Source: Paenarthrobacter histidinolovorans (GTDB lineage Bacteria; Actinomycetota; Actinomycetes; Actinomycetales; Micrococcaceae). From it: 64,000 bases of DNA. Position numbers and translations under genes: made by a program. Location of the stretch: the NCBI RefSeq assembly GCF_014647595.1, contig NZ_BMPM01000004.1:359593-423592 (forward strand). Direction: 5' to 3'. The notes below the pieces were generated by a model. That model made no database searches. It was not told where the DNA came from and saw only the letters and a program-made list of their open reading frames with translations. Below, in pieces: positions 54,604 through 63,372 of this stretch (positions are counted from its first letter, which is position 1; each line of letters starts with the position of its first letter).

Positions 54604-55338
54604 CTAAATGGTGAGCAGCCCCCACAGCAACCAGGCTGACGTTGCCGCGCAGCCGGCAATGACGACCGTGAACCCGGAGAGCCACACAAACGCAGGCACT
54701 CCGGTGGTCCGGCCCAGGATGAAAGCGTCTGAGGATGCCAGCCGTTCACGCCGTCTTGCGTGGACGCCGGCGAGCTTGAAGAGGTCGCGCACCCCTCCTA
54801 CGGACAGCGCTACTCCCAGGGCCAACACCACGTAGTTGACGATGGTTGGGGTGGCGAAAAGGAGCAGGACCTGGGCGATGACGGCGCTCACCAGGGCCAC
54901 GAATATCCCAGTGAGGTTCCGCAGGAAGATCAGGGAGACCAGCAGGATCAAGGCCCCAACCGACATGGCGGCTCCCGACCGCCCGGCGCTGACCGCTGCG
55001 ATCAGGCCCAGTCCCACGACGGCCGGTGCGGGATAACCCCAGAACCCGGACCACGCCGCACCGAAGGCGCTCCGGCCACTGCTGACCAAACGGCCGGAGT
55101 GATCGAGTCCGATCCGGAGTCCGTGGACGAATCTTCCTGTCATGAGTGCCGCGTAGGCGTGGCCCAGTTCATGGACGAAGGTGACGTAAAGGCCGAACCA
55201 ACGCCACGTGGCGCGCGGAATGCTGAGGACCACAGCACAGGCGAGGATGCCAAGCAGGACAGGCAAGGGTACGGCAGTCGTGTGGACCTGGGTGAACCCG
55301 CGGACCACCGCTTCCCACCACGTTTGCAGAAAGTTCAC
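54604..55338 (-). CDS. M50-family-like membrane metalloprotease
   Basis: A 244-residue membrane protein with an HExxH zinc motif, FVHELGHA, at residues 55-61 in the second hydrophobic segment, followed by a small Gly-rich strand region and four or more helices. This is the M50B (site-2 protease-like, YwhC/RseP-related) plan, though the second ligand motif NPDG is not obvious. The GTG start is coupled to the upstream tetR-like gene: the TGA at 55337-55335 overlaps GTGAAC. Cleavage target unknown. Confidence 0.8.
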   Translation of the reverse strand: MNFLQTWWEAVVRGFTQVHTTAVPLPVLLGILACAVVLSIPRATWRWFGLYVTFVHELGHAYAALMTGRFVHGLRIGLDHSGRLVSSGRSAFGAAWSGFWGYPAPAVVGLGLIAAVSAGRSGAAMSVGALILLVSLIFLRNLTGIFVALVSAVIAQVLLLFATPTIVNYVVLALGVALSVGGVRDLFKLAGVHARRRERLASSDAFILGRTTGVPAFVWLSGFTVVIAGCAATSAWLLWGLLTI

Positions 55339-55952
55339 TGAACCGTGGTCCGGAGCCGGGAATGCAGGCCCGCCATGAGGATTTCAAGTCCAAATTCGAA
55401 CGCCGCCTCGCCGCGTTCGTCAGCAGGTCCTGCGTTGGCCAACGCACTGCTGAGTGTCGGGAATCCCTGCTGTGGAGGTGCCCAGACGACGTCGGGGGCC
55501 GCCAGATCCAAGGCGAAGCCCAACGCGAAGCTGTCGATGGTGGAAATCGCGGACAGCACATCCCGGCCGTGGAAACCGGCGGCTTCCAGGGCCAGTGCCA
55601 GGTCCTCGTAGAGCCCGAGCACCTGGTGGTCCTGGACAGTCTGCAGTACCAGCAGCGGCGCGAGCCTGGGATGCCGGGCAAAGGCGTCCCGGTAGCTGCG
55701 GACAATGGCGCGAAGGGCGGCCTCCCAATCCTGCTGGACGTCCAGTTCGTAGGTGCTCTCTGAGATGATGCGGCCGCGCATGAGTTCAAGGATCTCTTCC
55801 CGGCCGCTGACATGGTTGTAAATGGAGGACTGGCTGACGCCGATCCGTTTGGCCAGTTTGGGCAGACTGAAGTCCCCCGCCTCGTCCACCAACTCCAGGG
55901 CGGCGGAGACGAGTGCGTCGATGGATATCAGCGGGACCAGCGGGCGTGCCAT
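55335..55952 (-). CDS. TetR-family transcriptional regulator
   Basis: A 205-residue regulator with an N-terminal helix-turn-helix (FSLPKLAKRIGVSQSSIYNHVSGREEI, about 28-53 of the protein) and a larger ligand-binding C-terminal domain of the TetR/AcrR C-terminal type (about 75-200). ATG 55952 has GGAG 8 bases upstream. It is divergent from the APC permease; a palindrome just past the permease -10 box is its likely operator. It overlaps the downstream M50-like gene by four bases, so that protease is transcribed with it. Confidence 0.9.
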   Translation of the reverse strand: MARPLVPLISIDALVSAALELVDEAGDFSLPKLAKRIGVSQSSIYNHVSGREEILELMRGRIISESTYELDVQQDWEAALRAIVRSYRDAFARHPRLAPLLVLQTVQDHQVLGLYEDLALALEAAGFHGRDVLSAISTIDSFALGFALDLAAPDVVWAPPQQGFPTLSSALANAGPADERGEAAFEFGLEILMAGLHSRLRTTVQ

Positions 55953-56011
55953 ACGGGTTACTCCATTCAGGGTTGATGTTACGACTCTAGCCAGAAGTTG
56001 GCCGATGGGTA

Positions 56012-56060
56012 TTGTGCCGCGGATCACAAGCCCTTACGATAAACGAAAGCCTTTCGCTTA
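56012..56060 (+). promoter_or_regulatory. Promoter of the APC permease with a palindromic TetR operator
   Basis: TTGTGC (56012-56017) and TACGAT (56035-56040) are 17 bases apart. A 21-base palindrome, 56040-56060, has arms TAA-CGAAAG and CTTTCG-TTA around a central C with one mismatched pair. It begins at the last base of the -10 box, so a bound TetR dimer would block initiation. Confidence 0.65.
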
Positions 56061-56108
56061 AGTCTTTGATTCCCCCGAAAATCCTCCCTCACCCCCCATA
56101 GGATCCCC

Positions 56109-57566
56109 ATGTCTGATCTGGAAACCCGACCTCCGGCAGCCGATGCTGGAAACGGGCTCAAACGGAACGCCATCGGCACCGGCGGCATCGCCTTTCTGGT
56201 GATCTCCGCCGCTGCCCCACTCACCGTCATGGCCGGCGTGGCCCCCGTAGCCATTGGAATCGGGGGCATTGGCGCCCCCATGGGCTACGTCGTTGCCGGC
56301 GCCGTGCTGCTGGTGTTCGCCGTCGCGTTCATGGCGATGACCAAACACGTCAAGGCCGCCGGCGGCTTCTACACCTACATCACCCTGGCCATGGGCAAGA
56401 CAGTGGGACTTGCCTCGGCAATCCTCGCCATCGTGTCCTACAACTGCCTGCAAATCGGGGTCTACGGGCTGTTCGCCGTGCAAACCCAGGCCATGCTTCG
56501 GACACTTTTCGGCCTGGACGTTCCCTGGCCTGTGGTGGCATTGGCCGCGATCGCAGCTGTATGGTTCCTCGGATACCGCGGCATCGACGTTGGCGCCAAA
56601 GTACTGGGGGTCATGCTCATCGCCGAGACCGCAATCCTCGCCATCATGGGCGTTGGTATCCTGGCCCGCGGTGGTGCAGAAGGTATCAGCTTCGCTTCCT
56701 TCTCCCCCGAACACGCCTTCACCCCGGGCGTCCTGGCCATTCTCGCCATCTGCTTCGCGGCGTTCATGGGCTTTGAATCAACGGTCCTGTACCGTCGCGA
56801 AGCCCGGGATCCGGACAAGTCGGTCCCCCGGGCTACCTACATCGCCGTAGGATTCATGTCCGTGTTCTACGCCTTCATTGTGTGGACTGTCATCCAGGCA
56901 TACGGCAACGGAAACGTCGTGACCGCTGCCGGCGAACTGGCCGACGGGATGTTCTTCGCCACCATCAACCAGTACGTAGGACCCTGGGCCGAGACCGTCA
57001 TGTACGTGTTGATCGTAACCAGCGTGTACGCCTCCCAGCTGGCCTTCCACAACGCCATCAACCGCTACGTCTACATGCTTGCCAAGGACGGCATCCTCCC
57101 TGCCTTCCTCGGCAGGACGCACCCCAAATACAAGTCACCGCACCGTGCAGGACAGATCCAGACGGTGCTGGCCGCCGTCGTCATCCTGATCTGTGCCATA
57201 GCCAATGCCGATCCGTACAAGCACCTGCTCATCTGGGTCAACACACCAGGCATTGTGGGGATTGTGGCATTGCAAGGCCTCGTGTCGGTGGCCGCGTTCA
57301 TGTACCTCCGCCGGAATCCCACCGCGGTAACCAACCGGTTCCTCATCCCGGTGAGCGTTGCCTCCGCCGTCCTGCTCTTCGGGGTGGTGGCACTGATCGC
57401 CGTCAACATCGAACTGCTGACCTTTGCCGATGCCGCCACCAACGCCATCCTGCTGTCTGTTACACCCATCGTTTTCCTCGCAGGCCTGCTGATCGCCCGC
57501 CGCCTGCGCACTGCCCGCCCCAACGTCTTCGCCCGGATTGGAAGCTTTGAAACCCATGACTCCTGA
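56109..57566 (+). CDS. APC-superfamily amino acid permease
   Basis: A 485-residue integral membrane protein with about 12-14 helices, beginning LETRPPAADAGNGLKRNAIG and the first-helix pattern FLVISAAAPLTVMAG, and later GGFYTYITLAMGKTVGLASA and AFMGFESTVLYRREARDPDKSVPRATYIAVG, which are APC family signatures. It should import an amino acid or amine with a proton. It shares a transcript with the amidohydrolase, which starts inside its last codons (overlap 57556-57566). RBS GGAT lies 4 bases before the ATG. Confidence 0.9.
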   Translation: MSDLETRPPAADAGNGLKRNAIGTGGIAFLVISAAAPLTVMAGVAPVAIGIGGIGAPMGYVVAGAVLLVFAVAFMAMTKHVKAAGGFYTYITLAMGKTVGLASAILAIVSYNCLQIGVYGLFAVQTQAMLRTLFGLDVPWPVVALAAIAAVWFLGYRGIDVGAKVLGVMLIAETAILAIMGVGILARGGAEGISFASFSPEHAFTPGVLAILAICFAAFMGFESTVLYRREARDPDKSVPRATYIAVGFMSVFYAFIVWTVIQAYGNGNVVTAAGELADGMFFATINQYVGPWAETVMYVLIVTSVYASQLAFHNAINRYVYMLAKDGILPAFLGRTHPKYKSPHRAGQIQTVLAAVVILICAIANADPYKHLLIWVNTPGIVGIVALQGLVSVAAFMYLRRNPTAVTNRFLIPVSVASAVLLFGVVALIAVNIELLTFADAATNAILLSVTPIVFLAGLLIARRLRTARPNVFARIGSFETHDS

Positions 57567-59190
57567 CCTCATCGTCCTCGCCGACACCATCCACACCCTC
57601 GACGAGCACCCCCACCATGAGCCGGTCCAAGCGGTCGCCGTCAGCCACGGCACGGTGACCGCCGTCGGAAGCCGCGCTGACGCCCAGGCTTGGCGTCAGG
57701 CGGGCACGCGCATGGTGGACCTCGGCAGTGCGACGCTTACCCCTGGCCTGGTCGACTGCCACATCCATCCGGTATTTGGCCTGGACCTCACGGTCGGTGT
57801 CGACCTTTCCGGCGCGTCGACGCTGGAGGAAGTCCGGTCGCTCCTCCGCGCCCAGGCAGCACACGACGACGACTGGTTGCGCGGCTGGGGCCTGAACCCG
57901 AACGCTTTCGGCACCGAACCTTTGCACCGCAACATGCTGGACGATGTCAGCGGCGGCAAACCAGCACTGATCCGGTTGTTTGACGGGCACTCGGCTGTAG
58001 CCAACAGCCGCGCCCTGGAGGTGGCAGGCGTCCATGGCAGGTACGGGTTCGAGCAGGCCTCGGAAGTGGTCTGCGACCCGGACGGGATCCCCACCGGCCT
58101 CCTGCTTGAAGCCGCCGCCATGGAGCTCGTGCAACGGCATATTCCCCAGGAGTCCTTCTCCAGGCGCAAGGCGAGGCTGGCCGGGCTGCTCCGTGATTTC
58201 GCAAGATCAGGACTCACGGGCGGCCACATCATGGACCACAGTGAAGAATCCTCGGCTCTCTTCCACGCGCTGGAGGCCGACTGCGACTTGCCGCTGCGGC
58301 TGCGCTCCGCACCGTGGTGCATGCCCGGCACCGGAGAAGACGACTGGAAGGAGCTCGCCCGCACCCTGGGTAAAGGCGGGCGCCGCTGGTCCGTTGAAGC
58401 CATCAAGCTCTTCGTGGATGGAACGGTGGACAACGGAACGGCCTGGCTCTACGAACCTGACCTGTACGGCGAATCCACGGTGCCCTTTTGGCCGCGGCCC
58501 GAAGAATACACAGCCGCCGTCCGCTACTTCGCCACCCGCGGAATCCCGACGGCGACCCACGCGATCGGTGACGCCGGAGTGCACCACGTGCTGGAGGCGC
58601 TGGAATCGCTTCGCGGTGTTGTTCCATCGGATGTCCTGCGCCGGACGGTGCACAGGATCGAGCACCTCGAAACCGTGCCCGACGAACTTGTAGCGCGCTT
58701 CAAAGACGCCGGCGTGGTGGCGAGCATGCAACCGAGCCATTGCACGCACTACTCGCTGGCAGACCACAGCGACAATTGGTCCACCAGGCTCGGTCCCGTA
58801 CGGGCCGACCGGGCGTGGCGCTGCCGTGACCTCCGCGAAGCCGGTATTGTCCTGGGAATCGGCTCGGATTGGCCTATCGCCCCATTCCAGCCGTTGCCCA
58901 TCATGGCGGACGCGCGCCTGCGTCGGCGCTCAGGCCACCCGGAGCAGGATCCCATTGCTCCAGCCCAGGCGCTCACGGCGCTTCAAGCGCTTGAGGGCTA
59001 CACCTCCCACGCGGCAAAAGCTGCAGGACTATGGGATGTGTCGGGGTCCATCTCCGCAGGAAAGCGGGCGGACTTCACTGCTTTTGAGCTGGACCCACTC
59101 ACTGCAGCGCCGGACGAGTTGGCCGCAAGCAGCGTCCTGGGAACGTTCGTGGACGGGGAAATCCAGTTCATGATGGACCGTACGGCCTAG
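57556..59190 (+). CDS. YtcJ-type amidohydrolase
   Basis: A 544-residue metal-dependent hydrolase of the YtcJ/N-acyl-D-amino-acid-deacylase-like group. The metal-binding DCHIHPVFGL is near 66-75, THAIGDAGVHHVLE near 334-348, RIEHLE near 369-374 and SDWPIAPFQP near 437-446, typical of the amidohydrolase superfamily with a beta-sandwich formed by both ends. Coupled to the APC permease and under TetR control, it likely hydrolyses the imported compound or a product of it. ATG 57556 is preferred over a TTG 18 bases upstream, because it overlaps the permease end as a normal coupled start. Confidence 0.9.
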   Translation: MTPDLIVLADTIHTLDEHPHHEPVQAVAVSHGTVTAVGSRADAQAWRQAGTRMVDLGSATLTPGLVDCHIHPVFGLDLTVGVDLSGASTLEEVRSLLRAQAAHDDDWLRGWGLNPNAFGTEPLHRNMLDDVSGGKPALIRLFDGHSAVANSRALEVAGVHGRYGFEQASEVVCDPDGIPTGLLLEAAAMELVQRHIPQESFSRRKARLAGLLRDFARSGLTGGHIMDHSEESSALFHALEADCDLPLRLRSAPWCMPGTGEDDWKELARTLGKGGRRWSVEAIKLFVDGTVDNGTAWLYEPDLYGESTVPFWPRPEEYTAAVRYFATRGIPTATHAIGDAGVHHVLEALESLRGVVPSDVLRRTVHRIEHLETVPDELVARFKDAGVVASMQPSHCTHYSLADHSDNWSTRLGPVRADRAWRCRDLREAGIVLGIGSDWPIAPFQPLPIMADARLRRRSGHPEQDPIAPAQALTALQALEGYTSHAAKAAGLWDVSGSISAGKRADFTAFELDPLTAAPDELAASSVLGTFVDGEIQFMMDRTA

Positions 59191-59199
59191 CTGGCCGTT

Positions 59200-61821
59200 C
59201 TACATCCGGTTCTTGGTCCTGGCGGTAGCCAGCGCGGTCCACGGGTCTTCGGGCCAGGGATGCTTGGGATAACGTCCCCGCATCTCTGCCCGGACCTGTG
59301 CGTAGGGGCCCGACCAAAAAGACGTGAGATCGTCCGTGACGGCAAGGGGACGCCCTGCCGGGGACAAAAGGTGAAAGAGCACAGGCACCCTGCCGTCCAC
59401 CAGCCGGGGCGTGCTGTCCCAGCCGAAACACTCCTGCAATTTGACCGCCACGACGGGGCGGCCGCCGTCGTCATCCACGTCCGGATAGTCAAGGCGCACC
59501 AGCGAACCGCTGGGGACCGCGAGGCGTTCGGGAACGAGAACATCCAAACGGCCGGCTTCCGGCCACGGAAGGAGGCGGCGCAACGGATCAGTGAGACTAA
59601 TGGCGGTGGCAGCTGTGCCAGTGGCCATGGCCTCCAACTCAGGTGCCAACCACTCTTCCAACCTGGCCAGCAGGCCTGGTTCGGTGACATCAGGCCAAGG
59701 ATCGCCGAGTTCCCGGTGGAGCAGCGCCAACCGCCGGCGCAACGCATCAGCGGTGCCCGACCAGTGCAGCATGGATAGTCCGTTTTTCCCCAGGGACCCG
59801 GCTACCGCTTGTCGTCCGGACCCGACACTGGGGCGGACCGGCGTCGAAGACAGTACGATCGCCCCAAGCCTGCGTTCCAAACGGGCGGTCACTCGACCTT
59901 GCTCAAAGCTGGCGTGCTCCTTCCCGGTCAGGAGGTGGGGAGCAGCGGCTTCGGCAAGTTCCGCCGAAAGCGGCGCGGCGGAGCGAATAACCGCACCCGT
60001 CCCCGCAGCGTCGCGGCCCTGTGCTCGTGAGACCTCAGCAACCGCCAACCAATCATGCCCTGTCAACGGGCTTCCGGCCGGCAGACCTGCCCGTGTACCC
60101 GAGGTCAGCAAATAACCCGCCGGACCGTCCCCCGGAACCCGTCTGGCCATACGATCCGGGAACGCCAGCGCCACCACGAAGCCAGGCGCCTCGCCCGCTG
60201 TGATGTGCCGGGCGTCGAGAGGTACGACGGCGGCCGCCTCCTGCCGCGCGATGACCTCCAACCGCTTCACCTCCCCGGCGAAACGCCGGGCAGCAGGATC
60301 TGACCCGGAACGCAGGTAACCCAGCAACTTGGTCAAGTCCGCGCCCGGCGCACGTTGCTCGCCGGCCACCAGCGCCACTGTCTCGGCCGCAACGCGTCGG
60401 CCAACAACTGCTGATCCGTCCAGCAACGCACGGGCCAGGCGGGGATCCGCGGGAATGCGCGAGAGGGTTTTGCCCAAGGGCGTGGCTGTTCCGTCCTCCA
60501 TCACCGCGCCCAGTTCCCTGAGCACCTCCATGGCGTCATCGATGGCGGCGGAAGGCGGGGCATCCGGCAGCGCCAGCCCGAGGCCGCGGGGTGCACCCCA
60601 GCAACAGAGCACCAATGCCGCTCCGGTCAGGTCCGCGGCCAGGATCTCCGGGGTCTGGTGGGCAGGAGCGGAAGCAAAATCCCGTTGGTCGTAGCAGCGG
60701 ATCACGGTGCCCGGTCCCTGCCGTGCCGCGCGGCCCGCACGCTGGTCCGCTGAGGCACGTGAACACGAAACAGTGACCAGCCCGGACATTCCGCGGCCCG
60801 CATCCCTGCGCGGTTCGCGGGACAGCCCGGAGTCGACAACCAATCGGACACCCGGAACGGTGAGTGAGGACTCAGCCAGGGACGTCGAGACGATAATTCG
60901 TGGTGCACCTCCCGGCTCCCGCCCGGAGACCGCGCGGTCCTGGGCTTCAGGTCCCACCTGGCCGTGCAACTCAAGAACCTCAACGTACCCGGACACCGCC
61001 GAACGCAGGCGGGAAGCGACGTCGGACACCTCACGGACGCCCGGAAGGAATACCAAGGCATCCACGTCGGCGTTGTGGACCAGGGCGGCTGCGTGGGCCT
61101 CTGCCGTGGTGCGGGCAACATGATCGAGGAAGGTGCGGGCCACTCCCCGATCATCCAAGCGGTGTTCCCGGGACGGGCGCCACTGAACGTTCAAAGGATG
61201 CAGCACGGAAGGACAGTCGACCACGGGAGCCGGCCCGCCGCCGTCGTCCGCATTACCCAAGTCGTCCGCATTACCCAGTAGGGCCGCGAACCGCCGGGCA
61301 TCGAGGGTTGCCGACATGGCTACCAGCGAGAGATCCTCGCGGAGCTCACGGACCTCCGCGAGCATCCCTACCAGAAGATCAGATTCGAGGCCACGCTCGT
61401 GGACCTCGTCCAGGACCACCGCGTGGACGCCCTCCAGGCCGGGGTCGTTCAGGAGTCGCCGGACGAGTATGCCGGGAGTAACGAACTCCACCATCGTGTC
61501 CGGACCCGTCTTGCTCTCGCCCCGGACGGTGTATCCCACCTTGCTGCCAAGCCGGGTTCCGTCCAGGGAAGCGAGCCGCCGCGCGGCGGAACGTGCAGCC
61601 ACCCGCCGGGGTTGGGTCACGACGACGCGTGGCTGCGCGGACTGCCGCTGTCCAATGAGGTTCGCCAGGAGCGGTGGCACCAACGTGGTCTTTCCCGTGC
61701 CTGGGGGTGCCTGCACAACCGCCGTGCCGCCGTCGCCCTGGTGAGACAGGGCCTCGGCGAGATTTGCGATGGAATCGGCGAAGACCAGTCCCCTGCCAAT
61801 GGTGTCCAGTCTGAAAGTCAC
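59200..61821 (-). CDS. hrpB: ATP-dependent helicase HrpB
   Basis: A DEAH-box helicase of 873 residues. It has Walker A QAPPGTGKTTLV (37-48), VVLDEVHERGLESDL for the DExH and motif following, VAMSATLD, the second RecA domain with VSTSLAESSLTVPGVRLVVDSG and QRAGRAARQGPG, and the long HrpB C-terminal region. E. coli HrpB is non-essential with an uncertain RNA role. The gene is convergent with the amidohydrolase, 9 bases apart. The GTG start has no convincing ribosome-binding sequence. Confidence 0.94.
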   Translation of the reverse strand: MTFRLDTIGRGLVFADSIANLAEALSHQGDGGTAVVQAPPGTGKTTLVPPLLANLIGQRQSAQPRVVVTQPRRVAARSAARRLASLDGTRLGSKVGYTVRGESKTGPDTMVEFVTPGILVRRLLNDPGLEGVHAVVLDEVHERGLESDLLVGMLAEVRELREDLSLVAMSATLDARRFAALLGNADDLGNADDGGGPAPVVDCPSVLHPLNVQWRPSREHRLDDRGVARTFLDHVARTTAEAHAAALVHNADVDALVFLPGVREVSDVASRLRSAVSGYVEVLELHGQVGPEAQDRAVSGREPGGAPRIIVSTSLAESSLTVPGVRLVVDSGLSREPRRDAGRGMSGLVTVSCSRASADQRAGRAARQGPGTVIRCYDQRDFASAPAHQTPEILAADLTGAALVLCCWGAPRGLGLALPDAPPSAAIDDAMEVLRELGAVMEDGTATPLGKTLSRIPADPRLARALLDGSAVVGRRVAAETVALVAGEQRAPGADLTKLLGYLRSGSDPAARRFAGEVKRLEVIARQEAAAVVPLDARHITAGEAPGFVVALAFPDRMARRVPGDGPAGYLLTSGTRAGLPAGSPLTGHDWLAVAEVSRAQGRDAAGTGAVIRSAAPLSAELAEAAAPHLLTGKEHASFEQGRVTARLERRLGAIVLSSTPVRPSVGSGRQAVAGSLGKNGLSMLHWSGTADALRRRLALLHRELGDPWPDVTEPGLLARLEEWLAPELEAMATGTAATAISLTDPLRRLLPWPEAGRLDVLVPERLAVPSGSLVRLDYPDVDDDGGRPVVAVKLQECFGWDSTPRLVDGRVPVLFHLLSPAGRPLAVTDDLTSFWSGPYAQVRAEMRGRYPKHPWPEDPWTALATARTKNRM

Positions 61822-61862
61822 CCAACCATTGTCGCTGTTTTCTGTCAGCTTCCTGGCAGCGG

Positions 61863-61897
61863 AAAGGCCGCACCCCCATTGGAGGGCACGGCCTTTT
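61863..61897. terminator. Hairpin between hrpB and the alcohol dehydrogenase
   Basis: AAAGGCCG (61863-61870) pairs with CGGCCTTT (61889-61896), with CCC/GGG continuing inside. TTTT ends the plus side; on the minus strand it follows the alcohol dehydrogenase stop by 13 bases and has a short TTTCC tail. It most likely ends the alcohol dehydrogenase transcript before hrpB. Confidence 0.7.
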
Positions 61898-61909
61898 CAA
61901 GGGTTTAAC

Positions 61910-62953
61910 CTAGCCGATGGTGGAGGCGTCGATGACGAAACGGTAGCGGACGTCTGAAGCGAGAACGCGTTCGTAGGCGTCATTGATCTTGCTGGCCGGA
62001 ATGAGCTCGATCTCGGCACCGAGTCCATGCTCAGCGCAGAAGTCCAACATTTCCTGGGTTTCGCGGATCCCACCGATAGCAGAACCGGCGAAACGCCGCC
62101 GGCCACCGATCAAGGCAAAAGCGTTCACCGGGAGCGGTTCTGCGGGGGCGCCGACATTCACAAGCGTTCCGTCGAGCGCCAGCAACTGAAGGTAGGCGCT
62201 GATGTCAATCGAGGCACTGACCGTGTTGATGATCAGGTCGAACGTACCGGCGAGCTGTTCGAAAGTAGCGGGATCGCTGGTGGCATAGTAGTGGTCCGCA
62301 CCCAACTGGAGGCCGTCTTCCATCTTCTTCAGGGACTGCGAAAGAACCGTCACCTCAGCACCCATGGCGTGGGCAATTTTGACGCCCATGTGTCCCAGAC
62401 CGCCCAGGCCGACAATGGCAACCTTCTTGCCCGGGCCCGCACCCCAGTGATGCAGCGGCGAAAAGGTAGTGATGCCGGCGCAGAGCAGCGGAGCAGCAAC
62501 ATCGAGGTCCAAGCCCTCCGGAATGGTCACCACGAAGTCTTCGTTCACTACAACGTTGCTGGAGTAGCCGCCCTGGGTGATGGTGCCGTCACGGTCCACC
62601 GCGCCGTAGGTACCCACGTTGCCCTTCAGGCAATACTGCTCTTCCCCGGCAAGGCAGTTCTTGCATTCCTTGCATGAGTTGACCATGCAACCGACGCCGA
62701 CACGGTCGCCCACCTTGTGCTTGGTGACCTCGGCGCCAACCTCTGTAACGATGCCGGCAATTTCATGGCCCGGTACAAGAGGGTACTGCTGCGGACCCCA
62801 GTCACCACGAACGGTGTGGATGTCCGAATGGCAGATACCCGCGAACTTGATATCGATATGGACGTCGTTCGGGCCAACCTCGCGGCGTTCAATGGTGGTC
62901 AGGGTCAGGTCGCCCGTGGCCGAGGGTGAAGCAAATGCGGAAGCGGTAGGCAT
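61910..62953 (-). CDS. Zinc-dependent NAD(P)-linked alcohol dehydrogenase
   Basis: A 347-residue medium-chain dehydrogenase of the cinnamyl-alcohol/YahK/AdhC group. Catalytic zinc ligands are Cys41 in CHSD and His63 in GHE, with Cys160 the third; structural zinc Cys residues are 94, 97, 100 and 108. The cofactor loop GLGGLG is at 182-187, followed by TVLSQSLKK which favours NADP. It probably reduces aldehydes to alcohols in vivo. A GGAG sequence lies 6 bases before the ATG. Confidence 0.93.
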   Translation of the reverse strand: MPTASAFASPSATGDLTLTTIERREVGPNDVHIDIKFAGICHSDIHTVRGDWGPQQYPLVPGHEIAGIVTEVGAEVTKHKVGDRVGVGCMVNSCKECKNCLAGEEQYCLKGNVGTYGAVDRDGTITQGGYSSNVVVNEDFVVTIPEGLDLDVAAPLLCAGITTFSPLHHWGAGPGKKVAIVGLGGLGHMGVKIAHAMGAEVTVLSQSLKKMEDGLQLGADHYYATSDPATFEQLAGTFDLIINTVSASIDISAYLQLLALDGTLVNVGAPAEPLPVNAFALIGGRRRFAGSAIGGIRETQEMLDFCAEHGLGAEIELIPASKINDAYERVLASDVRYRFVIDASTIG

Positions 62954-63372
62954 GTTTCTCCTGCGTGTCTGTCTTTAGTGGATGCTTCCATCTAACACGC
63001 TTTGCCTGAACGTAAGCAGTCACTGCTGTTACAGGTACTGACAGGGACCCTCTGTGTTCGCTGAACGTGCTGCGGTCAGGTCTCGGATTCATGCTCAAGA
63101 TATGCGGGCTTCCTGACTCCTCAGCGGGTTTTTCTGCGGACTTTTCCACATAGGCCATGGAGGGTCTGACTGACGCTGCCGGGGAATGACAGGCTTTTTG
63201 CATGGAAACAAACGGGCAGGTTCTCAGTCGGCGGGGCAATCCGTCCGATCTGTCCGCCCGTTTGGGCAATTCATCATCCGGGCCATCAGGCTCCAGCGAA
63301 CGGCCCTCGGGGAAACACAACAGTAGTACGTGGGAACAGGCGAAGTTGCACGATGTGGGTAGTGCGATAAGT
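62954..63372. other. 419-base region without a recognised gene
   Basis: Between the divergent dehydrogenase and DUF222 genes I see no convincing gene or RNA. A 143-codon frame on the minus strand (63320-62889) lacks family features and overlaps the dehydrogenase end. AAACGGGC (63210-63217) and GCCCGTTT (63256-63263) are inverted arms around a less paired interior. The region should hold promoters for both flanking genes, but none stands out. Confidence 0.5.

Noticed and set aside
62889..63320. 143-codon frame on the minus strand
   Set aside because: It overlaps the alcohol dehydrogenase and shows no recognisable domain or ribosome-binding sequence.
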